A DNA stretch of 64,000 nt from the NCBI RefSeq assembly GCF_000374005.1, contig NZ_KB893134.1, positions 166,681-230,680 on the forward strand, in the 5' to 3' direction. Source of the stretch: Kiloniella laminariae DSM 19542 (GTDB lineage: Bacteria > Pseudomonadota > Alphaproteobacteria > Kiloniellales > Kiloniellaceae). Under the pieces are notes generated by a model. That model made no database searches, had not been told where the DNA came from, and saw nothing but the letters and a program-made list of their open reading frames with translations. Both the position numbers and the translations under genes were made by a program. Below are positions 10,073-18,382 of this stretch, in pieces. The first letter of the stretch is position 1; every line of letters begins with the position of its first letter.

Positions 10073-11308
10073 TCAGCCCAGCAGATAAGACAGCAGGGTA
10101 TCCAGCCTTATTCTTCCTGCGGCTGTTGCGCTGATGACATCGTCATTTTTGACGAGTAAATCCTCGTCGCAGAGGGCGGTTAAACGAGAGGCAGGGATCA
10201 GCTGTTCCAAATCTTGTCCCGTTTCCAGCCGGATTTCCGCAAGAGAAATCCCTTCTTTCAGGCGCAGACCCATCATAATCATTTCCTCAAATCGTTCCCG
10301 ATCCGAAACAATATCAAAATTTCGGGTGGCATGGGCAGCCTGTTCCACGGTTTCGAGCCAGATTTCCGGCGCACGGTGCTGGCGGGTGGCCAGTTTTTCT
10401 GTGCGGCTGCCAGATCCGGAGGAAGAGTCATTTGGGTTCAGGGTCAGGCGGCCATGCGCGCCGGGGCCGATCCCGATGTAGTCGCCATAGCGCCAATAGG
10501 TCAGGTTATGGCGGCTTTCTTCTCCGGGGCGGGCATAGTTTGATACTTCGTAACCGGGCAGCCCCTTTTCGGCCATGATCTCGTTGGTCAGTTCATAAAG
10601 TTCTGCAGCCTTGTCCTGATCGAGCTCTTTCAGTTCACCCCGACGCCGCGCAGCATGAAAGACGGTGTTTTCCTCGATTGTCAGCTGGTAGAGCGACAGA
10701 TGACCAGTGCCTTCGCCAAGGGCACGTTCTAGTTCGCGCTTCCAGGCCTTGCGGTCCTGTTCAGGCCGGGCATAGATCAGGTCAAAAGAGAAACGTTCAA
10801 AATTTTTGCGGGCGATATCAATCGCGGCCAGAGCTTCGCTGGCAGAGTGTTCCCGACCAAGAAACTTCAGGTCGTCGTCATTCAGGGACTGGATGCCCAG
10901 AGAAACACGATTGATCCCGGCCTGACTGAAAGCGGCAAACTTTCCGGCCTCAACCGAGGTTGGATTAGCTTCAAGGGTGATTTCGAGATCATTGCGCGTG
11001 GGCCAGAGCTGGCGGATACGATCAATCAGTGCTGCTACTGTTTCTGGTGCCATGAGCGAAGGGGTACCGCCGCCAAAGAAAACCGAACTGACAATCCGGC
11101 CTTCGCCACCACGCTGTTTCAGCAGCTCGGCATAGTGGTCGAGTTCCTGCAACAGTGCTGCCCGCCAGCGACTTTGTGAGACATCTTCCCGGACATGGCT
11201 GTTAAAGTCGCAATAGGGGCATTTTTTCAGACAGAAGGGCCAGTGGATATAAATCCCGAAACCTCGTCTTGCCGCTGCAGGGACTGTGCCTGGGCTTGTT
11301 TGTTGCAT
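10073..11308 (-). CDS. hemW: radical SAM heme chaperone HemW
   Basis: The 411-residue protein opens with IYIHWPFCLKKCPYCDFNSH, which carries the radical SAM Cx3Cx2C cluster (C26, C30, C33). It continues with FFGGGTPSLM and the GIQSLND motif of the coproporphyrinogen III oxidase-like family. In HemW the extra Cys of true HemN is absent and the protein delivers heme to membrane enzymes rather than making it. Its position directly downstream of rph and rdgB is the classic alphaproteobacterial arrangement. ATG 11308 is used; the 113 bp between rdgB and hemW contain a 10-bp perfect inverted repeat. Confidence 0.9.
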   Translation of the reverse strand: MQQTSPGTVPAAARRGFGIYIHWPFCLKKCPYCDFNSHVREDVSQSRWRAALLQELDHYAELLKQRGGEGRIVSSVFFGGGTPSLMAPETVAALIDRIRQLWPTRNDLEITLEANPTSVEAGKFAAFSQAGINRVSLGIQSLNDDDLKFLGREHSASEALAAIDIARKNFERFSFDLIYARPEQDRKAWKRELERALGEGTGHLSLYQLTIEENTVFHAARRRGELKELDQDKAAELYELTNEIMAEKGLPGYEVSNYARPGEESRHNLTYWRYGDYIGIGPGAHGRLTLNPNDSSSGSGSRTEKLATRQHRAPEIWLETVEQAAHATRNFDIVSDRERFEEMIMMGLRLKEGISLAEIRLETGQDLEQLIPASRLTALCDEDLLVKNDDVISATAAGRIRLDTLLSYLLG

Positions 11309-11324
11309 CTATTAGTTCATCCCG

Positions 11325-11370
11325 TGAAGTCACCGGGGTCTAATGGTGGACACCCTCTTGGGTGACTTCA
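11325..11370 (-). repeat. inverted repeat between rdgB and hemW
   Basis: TGAAGTCACC (11325-11334) and GGTGACTTCA (11361-11370) are perfect complements around a 26-nt loop. The 3' arm on the mRNA strand ends 16 bases before the hemW ATG. There is no T-run, so this is not a standard terminator. It may be a processing site or may influence hemW translation. Confidence 0.5.
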
Positions 11371-11421
11371 GTTTAGCACAGACTTGTATAACAGTTTTAT
11401 CCAGCAGGATTCTTCTGCTTG

Positions 11422-12069
11422 TCAGGCTGTGAATTTATGCTTGACCAACAGGGTAAAGGCGCGGGCCCGATGGCTCATGGAATGTTTGCGAACCGGGTCC
11501 ATTTCGCCAAATGTAATGCTTTCCCCTTCGGCCTGAAAGACCGGATCATAACCAAATCCCTGATCCCCGCGAGGGGGATGAACGATGGTGCCATCCACCC
11601 GGCCTTCAAAAACCTCGGTTGTACCATCGGGCCAGGCGAGGCAGAGCGCGCAGATAAAGTAGGCTGCGCGATTGTTGTCGCCCTGTGCCGCCGCCGCAGC
11701 GAGGGCCTGTTCTACTGAGGTCATGGCCAGGGAAAAATCTTTGGTCGGTCCTGCCCAGCGGGCAGAGTAAATTCCGGGATCACCGTTCAGGGCAACAACG
11801 GCGAGACCACTGTCATCCGAAAGGGCTGGAAAACCAGATTCCTTTGCTGCAGCCAGGGCCTTAATCCGGGCGTTGGCGGCAAAGCTGTCGCCATCCTCGA
11901 TCGGTTCCGGCAGGCCGAGATCACCAGCCGAGACAACATCCATGCCATAGGGGGCGAGCAGTTCTGCTATTTCCCTGAGCTTCCCGGCATTGTGAGTGGC
12001 AAGAACCAGTTTCCCGCTGTCCAGGGGACGATTCAGGTTTGATCCTTGCTGGGACTGTTGTTCGGACAT
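11422..12069 (-). CDS. rdgB: RdgB/HAM1 non-canonical purine NTP pyrophosphatase
   Basis: This 215-residue enzyme hydrolyses dITP, ITP and XTP to monophosphates, keeping deaminated purines out of nucleic acids. The substrate-binding motif appears as [14 protein letters not shown] (usually SxNxxK). Further signatures are [19 protein letters not shown] and the C-terminal GFGYDPVF with HSMSHRARA. Length is typical. It sits 76 bp downstream of rph on the same strand, followed by hemW, the conserved order in this class. Confidence 0.95.
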   Translation of the reverse strand: MSEQQSQQGSNLNRPLDSGKLVLATHNAGKLREIAELLAPYGMDVVSAGDLGLPEPIEDGDSFAANARIKALAAAKESGFPALSDDSGLAVVALNGDPGIYSARWAGPTKDFSLAMTSVEQALAAAAAQGDNNRAAYFICALCLAWPDGTTEVFEGRVDGTIVHPPRGDQGFGYDPVFQAEGESITFGEMDPVRKHSMSHRARAFTLLVKHKFTA

Positions 12070-12145
12070 TGTGTTTCCCTGTGTAGTCTAGAGGCAAGGA
12101 ACTCTGCGCTGCCCAAAAGAACAGCAGCAGAGTTATCCTATCAAC

Positions 12146-12865
12146 TTAGGCCTGGCCGATGGCCTGTTTTTGCAGAATCACCAGTTCGGCGATACCTTTT
12201 TCGGCCAGATCCAGCAGGCTGTTGAATTCGTTCCTGGAGAAGGGTTTTTCTTCGGCAGTTCCCTGGATTTCAACAACACCGAGATCTCCGGTCAGGACAA
12301 AGTTTGCATCGGCCTGGGCGTTGGAATCTTCGGGATAATCAAGATCCAGCACAGGTGTGCCTTCGAAAATGCCACAGGAAATGGCCGCAACATGGTCGGT
12401 CAGGGGAATTGAGTCGATCATGCCGATTTTCTGCATGTGCTGGAAGGCCAGATGCAGGGCGATAAATCCACCGGTGATAGAGGCGGTTCGGGTGCCACCG
12501 TCAGCTTGCAATACGTCGCAATCAACCTTGATCTGGCGTTCGCCAAAACCGCCCATATCGGCCACTGCCCGGAGAGAACGGCCGATCAGCCGCTGGATCT
12601 CTTGGGTTCTGCCGGACTGTTTGCCCTTGGCAGCTTCACGGGGTGAGCGGCTGTGGGTCGCACGGGGGAGCATGCCGTATTCGGCTGTGATCCAACCTTT
12701 ACCCGTGTTGCGCAGCCAAGGGGGTGTGCCGTCTTCGACAGAGGCTGTACAGAGAACATGTGTGTCCCCGAATTTGATCAGACAGGAGCCTTCAGCATGT
12801 TTGCTGAAGTTGGTTTCGATGGAGACCTGACGCATCTGGTCTGGGTTCCGGCCTGATGGACGCAT
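12146..12865 (-). CDS. rph: ribonuclease PH
   Basis: This 239-residue phosphorolytic 3'-to-5' exoribonuclease trims tRNA 3' ends. It begins [17 protein letters not shown], the standard N-terminus, and contains [34 protein letters not shown] and [20 protein letters not shown] 12865 is chosen over in-frame upstream codons because GAGGG lies eight bases before it and because family members start at this motif. It heads the rph-rdgB-hemW cluster. In many alphaproteobacteria rph is directly divergent from hrcA; here about 4.3 kb of other genes separates them. Confidence 0.95.
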   Translation of the reverse strand: MRPSGRNPDQMRQVSIETNFSKHAEGSCLIKFGDTHVLCTASVEDGTPPWLRNTGKGWITAEYGMLPRATHSRSPREAAKGKQSGRTQEIQRLIGRSLRAVADMGGFGERQIKVDCDVLQADGGTRTASITGGFIALHLAFQHMQKIGMIDSIPLTDHVAAISCGIFEGTPVLDLDYPEDSNAQADANFVLTGDLGVVEIQGTAEEKPFSRNEFNSLLDLAEKGIAELVILQKQAIGQA

Positions 12866-12984
12866 GGCGATGCCCTCAATTGATGATTGGTAAGATTGAG
12901 CGGAAGCTACCCCATGCAATGCCCTGCGTCCAGTCCCGGCACGTCTTCTCAGTGCGTCTTCCCGGATTATCTGCACAAGTAGGA

Positions 12985-14508
12985 TCAGCTGTCGGGTGGT
13001 GTCGGTAGTACGGGTTTGGCGGCGACAAATGAATCGGTTCCTCTGAGACTGCCCTGTTCAGAAACTGAAGTTGCGCGTGGACGTATGACCCTGAAGGAGA
13101 GGAAGAGGGACAAGAGAACCAGAGGGACAAAGGCGATATGAACCCAATAGGCCGTTGCTTCCAGAACAGCCAGTGTGGCAGTGTCGCTGAAACCTGCCAT
13201 CTGTGCGGGGATACCCGCCAGGGCCGGGCCAAAGGCCCCGCCGCACATGAGGACGGTCGGAATGGCCCCGGATCGCCGGTCACGCTCTTCCGAGGGGCCG
13301 GATTCAATTATCCGGGAGGAAAGATCGGCCCAGAAAATACCAAAACCTGCTCCGGCAAAGAAGATTGCGACTGTCAGAAGCCAGAGAGGGCCGGAAAAGA
13401 GAAACAGGCTAATACCATATAAACCAATGGCCGAGGTGCCGATCCCGATGGGGATCAAGAGAGGCCGCCAGCGTACGGTCTGAGAAATTCGAGCGCAGAT
13501 CATCGCCGCGATAGACCAGGACATGGATTCCCAGGCAACCAGATAACCTGCATTGAGAGGAGTTAGCCCATGCACGGTCTGGAGCAGATAGGGACCGTAG
13601 ACAACAAAAGAATAGGTAGAAACGGATGCCAGAAAAATAACCAGTAACCCTGTCCCTGCCGGTGTGGTGAAGTTGATCCCTTCCCGAGGAAGGAGAGGTG
13701 ATTTGGCAAGCTTGTCCCGCTGCAACAGCAGGAGCAACAAGAGAAAGGCAACGCCGAGCAGTGGCAGTGACCAGTCCGGCTCCAGTCCGGCAATCGCAAT
13801 GGAACTGATGGCCATGACCAGAATAATCAGTCGCAGTATGGGAAGAGCGGCGAGTTTTTCTTTTCTGGACGTGGTGATGGTTTCCTGTTCCAGCCGGGCT
13901 TTTGGGGGGAAACACAGGCGTACTGCAACAACAAAAAGCAGAGCAGAACCAGCAATAAGGTAAAAGGCCAGCCGCCAGCCGACTGTCTGGGCAAAGAAAC
14001 CTCCTGCGAGAGGGCCAGTGAGGGAGGCGACAGCCCAGACGGCAGATTCCCAGGCAAAGACTTTGGGCCAGTGGTGGCGGGCAAAGAGATCACCGATCAC
14101 AGTATAGCAGGTTGCGAGAATCAGACCCCCGCCTGCCCCCTGGATCGCCCGGGCGAAGAGGAAAAAAATCATATCTGATGACTGGGAAACCAGAAGGGCG
14201 CCGAATGTGAAGACCAGGCCCGCGATAATCATGGTTTTGCGTCCCCCAAGGCTGGTCTTGAGCGAACCGCCTGTGAGGGAAAAAATAATTGCCGCTGTAC
14301 TGTAGACCAGGGCCGACCAGTTGATAAAATTAATGCCCTGCAAGTCACTGACTGCAGAAGGCAGCAGGGTCGAGGTAATCAGGTTATTCAGGGCGTAAAG
14401 CGTTATGCCACAACAAACAATGACCAGATGCAGGATATTTTGCGGGGTCATTTTCTGTTCTGCCTGTGCTTGGCTGTTTGTGCCTGCAGATTGTGAAGAG
14501 TCTGACAT
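12985..14508 (-). CDS. MFS transporter, drug-exporter type
   Basis: The 507-residue polytopic protein shows major facilitator features: a long run of hydrophobic helices and, in the second to fourth helices, [21 protein letters not shown] followed by [22 protein letters not shown], typical of multidrug exporters of the DHA family. The number of helices appears closer to 14 than 12, but I cannot settle this by eye. It is divergent from a SufR-like regulator across a 40-bp palindrome, so regulated efflux is likely; the substrate is unknown. A ribosome-binding site AGGA sits about nine bases before ATG 14508. Confidence 0.85.
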   Translation of the reverse strand: MSDSSQSAGTNSQAQAEQKMTPQNILHLVIVCCGITLYALNNLITSTLLPSAVSDLQGINFINWSALVYSTAAIIFSLTGGSLKTSLGGRKTMIIAGLVFTFGALLVSQSSDMIFFLFARAIQGAGGGLILATCYTVIGDLFARHHWPKVFAWESAVWAVASLTGPLAGGFFAQTVGWRLAFYLIAGSALLFVVAVRLCFPPKARLEQETITTSRKEKLAALPILRLIILVMAISSIAIAGLEPDWSLPLLGVAFLLLLLLLQRDKLAKSPLLPREGINFTTPAGTGLLVIFLASVSTYSFVVYGPYLLQTVHGLTPLNAGYLVAWESMSWSIAAMICARISQTVRWRPLLIPIGIGTSAIGLYGISLFLFSGPLWLLTVAIFFAGAGFGIFWADLSSRIIESGPSEERDRRSGAIPTVLMCGGAFGPALAGIPAQMAGFSDTATLAVLEATAYWVHIAFVPLVLLSLFLSFRVIRPRATSVSEQGSLRGTDSFVAAKPVLPTPPDS

Positions 14509-14563
14509 ACTCTCGATTCCTGTTAATTAAAAAAGTAATTTCTTTTCATATTATCCATGACAT

Positions 14564-14603
14564 AAAATACATTTAAAAAGCAATATCTTTTTAAATGTAT
14601 TTT
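14564..14603. promoter_or_regulatory. 40-bp perfect palindrome in a divergent promoter region
   Basis: Arms of 17 bp (14564-14580 and 14587-14603) are exact reverse complements around a 6-bp AT spacer. The left arm is AAAATACATTTAAAAAG. The element lies between the divergent MFS gene and the SufR-like regulator gene and would overlap the promoters of both, so it is the obvious operator for that regulator. A possible -10 (TATAGT, 14611-14616) lies immediately to its right. Confidence 0.6.
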
Positions 14604-14622
14604 GATCGTGTATAGTCATCAG

Positions 14623-15357
14623 ATGCAAAACCTCAGCAAAACAGAAGATGCTATTCTAGCACTCTTGAAAGCCCGTGGCCCCCTGTCCGCGAAGGATCTC
14701 GCACGACAGATGGAGATGACCGCTATCGGCATGCGCCAGCATCTCAAGCGCATGCATGAGCAGGGTATGATCCAGTCACAGAGTGAAGCAACAGAGAAAA
14801 GAACAGAAAAGTCAGCGGGAAGACCTGCTCTGGTCTGGGAGCTCAGCCCCCGATCCCATAACCGGTTTGGGGATGCACATGCGGTTTTGACCAAAGAGCT
14901 GATCGAGGGCGCGCGTGCAGTATTCGGTAATGAAGGTGTCGAAAAACTCGTGGCCTATCGCGAGCGACAAACCCTATCGCATTATCAGCGTGAGATGGAG
15001 GGGGCAGAGACGCTGGAAAAGCGGGTGAAAAAACTGGTCGCACTCCGTCAGGCTGAAGGCTATATGGCCGAGGCAAAAAAGGCTGATGAAGGGGAGGGAT
15101 ATCTGTTTATAGAAAACCACTGCCCGATCTGTGCAGCAGCCACCATTTGTCAGGGTTTCTGCCGGGCTGAGCTGGATGTTTTCCGCAGCATTCTGGGGGA
15201 GGATGTTATGGTTGAGCGGGTAGAATATCTGCTGGAAGGCGGCAGGCGTTGCAGTTACAGCATTCTTCCAAAAGGAAAAGCGGACTCATTTGTTCGGAAT
15301 GAAGAACAGACCACCGAGAAAAAACCGGTTTCTCCCCGTTATCTTGTCGTTTCCTGA
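14623..15357 (+). CDS. SufR-like winged-helix transcriptional regulator
   Basis: The 244-residue protein has an N-terminal HTH (SKTEDAILALLKARGPLSAKDLARQM) and a C-terminal domain containing ENHCPIC...ICQGFC and RVEYLLEGGRRCSY. Counting from ATG 14623, cysteines at 167 and 180 are separated by 12 residues and another lies at 210. This recalls the cluster-binding cysteines of SufR-family (COG2345) iron-sulfur regulators. It is divergent from the MFS transporter and probably controls it through the palindrome at 14564-14603. A TATAGT hexamer ends six bases before ATG 14623, so a leaderless transcript is possible. TTG 14602 and GTG 14608 are in-frame alternatives. Confidence 0.75.
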   Translation: MQNLSKTEDAILALLKARGPLSAKDLARQMEMTAIGMRQHLKRMHEQGMIQSQSEATEKRTEKSAGRPALVWELSPRSHNRFGDAHAVLTKELIEGARAVFGNEGVEKLVAYRERQTLSHYQREMEGAETLEKRVKKLVALRQAEGYMAEAKKADEGEGYLFIENHCPICAAATICQGFCRAELDVFRSILGEDVMVERVEYLLEGGRRCSYSILPKGKADSFVRNEEQTTEKKPVSPRYLVVS

Positions 15358-15361
15358 GGGC

Positions 15362-15416
15362 AAAAAAACATCCCGCCTCTGATCTATCCATTAGAGGAAA
15401 GCCGATCAGAGACGGG
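15362..15416 (-). terminator. rho-independent terminator of the ornithine decarboxylase gene
   Basis: The arms CCCGCCTCTGATC (15372-15384) and GATCAGAGACGGG (15404-15416) pair with one mismatch. On the minus strand the stem is followed within a few bases by seven T's (15362-15368), just after the decarboxylase stop. Confidence 0.7.
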
Positions 15417-15435
15417 AAGAAATCATTGAATTACA

Positions 15436-16680
15436 CTAGATGCAGACGCAGGCGAGTGGCGGGAAGCCGTTAAATCCTACGGAGGAATAGGTCGTGGTGT
15501 AGGCTCCTGTTGAATGCAGGAGAACCTTGTCGCCTGCTTTCAGATCCATAGGCATCATATAGGCCGTGTTCTGGTACAGGATATCCAGACTGTCACAGCT
15601 CGGTCCGGCCAGAACCACAGGTCCGGTTTCTGTACTGTGTTCTTTGCCGGGAACGGAAATAGGGTAGCGGATAGCTTCACCAATGCATTCTGCAAGGCCA
15701 GAAAACAGGCCAATGTCCAGATAGACCCAGCGCTTTTTATCTTTGTCTTCCTTGCGTGAAACCAGAACAACTTCGGCCTCAATAACACCTGCATCCCCAA
15801 CAATATAACGGCCCGGCTCTACGATCATACGCAGTTTGCTGTTGCCGAAATGTCCATCCATGGCTTTGGTAATTGCCTGGCCATAGGCCTGGGCATCAGG
15901 GATGTCGGTGGTGTAATGGGCAGGGAAACCACCGCCCATATTGACCAGAGTCAGCTTGATACCGACGCGGGCCAGATCGTTGAACAGCTTTTCAACCTGG
16001 CTGAGAGCACTGTCCCACTGGTCAAGGTTGGTCTGCTGTGAACCGACATGGAAAGAGAAGCCAACAGGATTGAGCCCGGCTTCCTTTGCCTTGACGATCA
16101 GACCATAGGCCATTTCTGTCGAGCAGCCGAATTTTTTGCTCAGGGGCCATTCAGCACCGTCACAGTTGACCAGGACACGACAGAAAACGTCGGAACCGGG
16201 CGCGTGTTCTGCCAGTTTGCCAAGCTCTTCGTCACTGTCGAATGCGTAGAGGCGGATACCTTTTTTATAAGCGGCGGTAATATCGCGTACTTTTTTGATG
16301 GTATTGCCGAAAGACACACGATCCGGGCTGATTCCGAGATTAAGACAGAGGTCAATTTCGTTCAGGCTGGCGGTATCAAAGCAGGAGCCAAGCGAAGCAA
16401 GGCGCTTGATAACCTCTTCGTGCGGGTTTGCTTTGACTGCGTAGAAGATGTCTGCCTGTGGCAAAGCCTTGTCCAAGGCACGATAATTTTCTTCAACCCG
16501 GTCGAGATCTACGACCAGATGGGGAATAGAAAAATCCTGATCGGCCAGAAAAGAAGACATGCGGTTGTTCAAACGCCCACTGGTCATGGGAATTCTTGGT
16601 TCTGCCGGCAAATCAGGGTTTGCCTCTTCTTCTTCCAGCTGGATCGTGTGAATGTACTGTGTAGTAGGATCTGCAACCAT
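15436..16680 (-). CDS. ornithine/lysine decarboxylase, PLP fold III
   Basis: This 414-residue enzyme is predicted to decarboxylate ornithine to putrescine. The PLP lysine is K83 in FYAVKANP. Other visible elements are H211 in FHVGSQ, the glycine loop GGG at 249-251, EPGR at 288-291, the active-site C362-D363 in GPSCDSLD, and a C-terminal GAYTTTYSSVGFNGF, all standard for eukaryotic-type ODC/DAP decarboxylase family III enzymes. The N-terminus has roughly 40 residues before the barrel, longer than usual for bacterial members. ATG 16680 has GAGGGAG eight bases upstream. The leader holds hairpins and a small upstream ORF whose stop overlaps this start. It could also act on lysine. Confidence 0.9.
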   Translation of the reverse strand: MVADPTTQYIHTIQLEEEEANPDLPAEPRIPMTSGRLNNRMSSFLADQDFSIPHLVVDLDRVEENYRALDKALPQADIFYAVKANPHEEVIKRLASLGSCFDTASLNEIDLCLNLGISPDRVSFGNTIKKVRDITAAYKKGIRLYAFDSDEELGKLAEHAPGSDVFCRVLVNCDGAEWPLSKKFGCSTEMAYGLIVKAKEAGLNPVGFSFHVGSQQTNLDQWDSALSQVEKLFNDLARVGIKLTLVNMGGGFPAHYTTDIPDAQAYGQAITKAMDGHFGNSKLRMIVEPGRYIVGDAGVIEAEVVLVSRKEDKDKKRWVYLDIGLFSGLAECIGEAIRYPISVPGKEHSTETGPVVLAGPSCDSLDILYQNTAYMMPMDLKAGDKVLLHSTGAYTTTYSSVGFNGFPPLACVCI

Positions 16681-16763
16681 TAAGTAAGCTCCCTCTCGGT
16701 GTCGGGCTCTGCCGACAAGGCCAAAAAGGACGCGTACGTCGTAGCGTAACCTGCTGGGGTCAT
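16680..16763 (-). CDS. 27-codon upstream ORF in the ornithine decarboxylase leader
   Basis: On the minus strand an ATG at 16763 opens a 27-codon frame beginning MTPAGYATTYASF and ending at TAA 16682-16680, whose last base is the first base of the decarboxylase ATG (TAATG). The frame also contains the decarboxylase ribosome-binding site and the hairpin 16701-16716, so ribosomes translating it would reshape the initiation region. An in-frame GTG 21 bases upstream could extend it to 34 codons. The ATG itself sits in the palindrome GGTCATATGACC (16758-16769). I infer a regulatory leader peptide. It is too short for coding statistics and has no clear ribosome-binding site, so confidence is moderate. 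Confidence 0.45.
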   Translation of the reverse strand: MTPAGYATTYASFLALSAEPDTERELT

Positions 16764-17193
16764 ATGACCTTGGGCCAGTGGCACGTGCGTGTGCGTCGTG
16801 ATCTAAGCGCGGTTGTTTAAGACCAATCGTTTTTCAATGCAAGAACTTTTTGGCGATGAAAAAAAATTCTTAATATATTGTTTAACATCAAATAGTTAAT
16901 GAATCATTTTTTCCATAATAAATGCCGTGAATCTGAAGTTAAAAGTGTCAAAAAAAAGTGACAGACAGTTCGATAAAAAACGGGATCAAGCTCGGCCTTG
17001 ATTCATGTCCGGGTGATCGACTTGGATCCAGGTGACAGGGCTGGCAGTAACACCCCAGAACGCGACCCGTTGACCGAACCCTGACGCGTCACTACATTTA
17101 GGAAAGCTGTGAAGAAAGGTCTTCTTGTGAAGACCTAGCCTGACGGAACGGATATGGTGGCAAGTTCAGCCGGATAAACCAGCATCCGGTTTG
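16681..17193. promoter_or_regulatory. 513-bp intergenic region: decarboxylase leader and hrcA upstream region
   Basis: The left part is the transcribed leader of the decarboxylase gene (minus strand). It contains a GTCGG/CCGAC hairpin at 16701-16716 immediately before the ribosome-binding site, and the palindrome at 16758-16769. A possible promoter TTGCAT-N16-TTAAAC lies at 16842-16815. Its location fits the alphaproteobacterial speF RNA motif known from ornithine decarboxylase leaders, but I cannot align it to that model here. The centre (about 16850-16980) is AT-rich without recognisable genes. The right part precedes hrcA and has two small hairpins, ATCAAG/CTTGAT near 16984-17001 and AGGTCTTC-TTGT-GAAGACCT at 17117-17136. 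I find no CIRCE element. Confidence 0.5.
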
Positions 17194-18297
17194 ATGGCAG
17201 ATAAAGGTTTGGACAACTTGGTAAAACTGAACAGTTCTTCTTTGATTACCAGTGTTGTTTCCGGGATGAATGACCGTTCGCGGGAGATATTCCGGCTGGT
17301 GGTCGATGCCTATGTTGAAACTGGCGAGCCTGTGGGGTCCCGGACCCTGTCGCGCCGCCTGGGCATGGACCTTTCGCCCGCGACCATCCGAAATGTCATG
17401 GCAGATCTGGAAGACATGGGTTTGCTTTTTGCCCGCCACACCTCTGCCGGGCGCTTGCCTACGGATATGGGGTTGCGTCTCTATGTAAACGGGTTGCTGG
17501 AGCATGGGAACCTGAGCAAGGATGAGCAGGCCCGGATCAAAATGCAGTGTGCCGCAGGAGGGAAATCCCTACCGCAACTGCTGGAAGAGACCACGGGGAT
17601 GCTTTCCGGTTTGTCGCAGTGCGCCGGTCTGGTTTTTGCCCCGAAGCTCTCGGAACCTCTCAAGCATATCGAGTTTGTTTCGCTTGGTCCGGGGCGGGCG
17701 CTGGTGGTACTGATTTCTGATTCCGGCACGGTAGAGAACCGGGTTGTCGATCTGCCTCTTGGCTTGCCGCCTTCTGCCCTGGTTGAGGCATCGAACTACC
17801 TCTCGGCCCGCCTGATCGGTCGAACGCTGGAAGAGGCGATTGTCGAGATCGGGATCGAGTTACAGGAACACCAGCTGCTTCTGGATGAACTTTCGCGCAA
17901 GGTTGTCGAGCTTGGACTGGCTTCCTGGGCCCAGGACATGAACGGGAATCCTGGTGGTGCCCTGATCGTGCGGGGGCAGGCACAGTTACTTGAAGACATA
18001 AATGCCCTTGAAGATCTGGAGCGGGTTCGCCATCTGTTTTCTGCATTGGAGAAAAAGGAGTCGCTGGTTCGTCTGCTGGAGCTGACAAAAACAGCGGAAG
18101 GGGTCCAGATCTTCATCGGTGCTGAAAACGAATTATTTGCCCAGGCGGGGTGTTCTGTAGTAATGGCACCTTACAAAAATAGTCGGCAGCAGGTCGTTGG
18201 TGCCATCGGTGTGATCGGCCCTACCCGGATCGACTATGCGCGGATTATTCCCATGGTTGACTATACGGCCAAGATCCTTGGCCGCATGATCGGCTAG
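17194..18297 (+). CDS. hrcA: heat-inducible transcription repressor HrcA
   Basis: HrcA represses chaperone operons by binding CIRCE elements. The protein begins its winged helix with MNDRSREIFRLVVDAYVETG, then GEPVGSRTLSRRLGMDLSPATIRN and MADLEDMGLLFARHTSAGR, nearly invariant family motifs. The C-terminal GAF-like domain includes SQCAGLVFAP and ends VDYTAKILGRMI. ATG 17194 gives 367 residues; ATG 17266 would give 343 and starts exactly at the conserved motif. Neither has a good ribosome-binding site, so the start is unsettled. grpE follows on the same strand. No CIRCE was found before hrcA, grpE or dnaK, so its targets (probably groESL) must lie elsewhere. Confidence 0.93.
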   Translation: MADKGLDNLVKLNSSSLITSVVSGMNDRSREIFRLVVDAYVETGEPVGSRTLSRRLGMDLSPATIRNVMADLEDMGLLFARHTSAGRLPTDMGLRLYVNGLLEHGNLSKDEQARIKMQCAAGGKSLPQLLEETTGMLSGLSQCAGLVFAPKLSEPLKHIEFVSLGPGRALVVLISDSGTVENRVVDLPLGLPPSALVEASNYLSARLIGRTLEEAIVEIGIELQEHQLLLDELSRKVVELGLASWAQDMNGNPGGALIVRGQAQLLEDINALEDLERVRHLFSALEKKESLVRLLELTKTAEGVQIFIGAENELFAQAGCSVVMAPYKNSRQQVVGAIGVIGPTRIDYARIIPMVDYTAKILGRMIG

Positions 18298-18382
18298 GAG
18301 ATCCTGTGTTAATGCTGGGTGCTGATACGGGCCTGATCTCCGTCATGATAACAGTTGAAATTTAAGAGTGGTTTGCAGAGAA

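Noticed and set aside
14659..14667. TAGCACTC-like half of a CIRCE element
   Set aside because: It lies inside the SufR-like coding sequence and no GAGTGCTA half follows at the required spacing.
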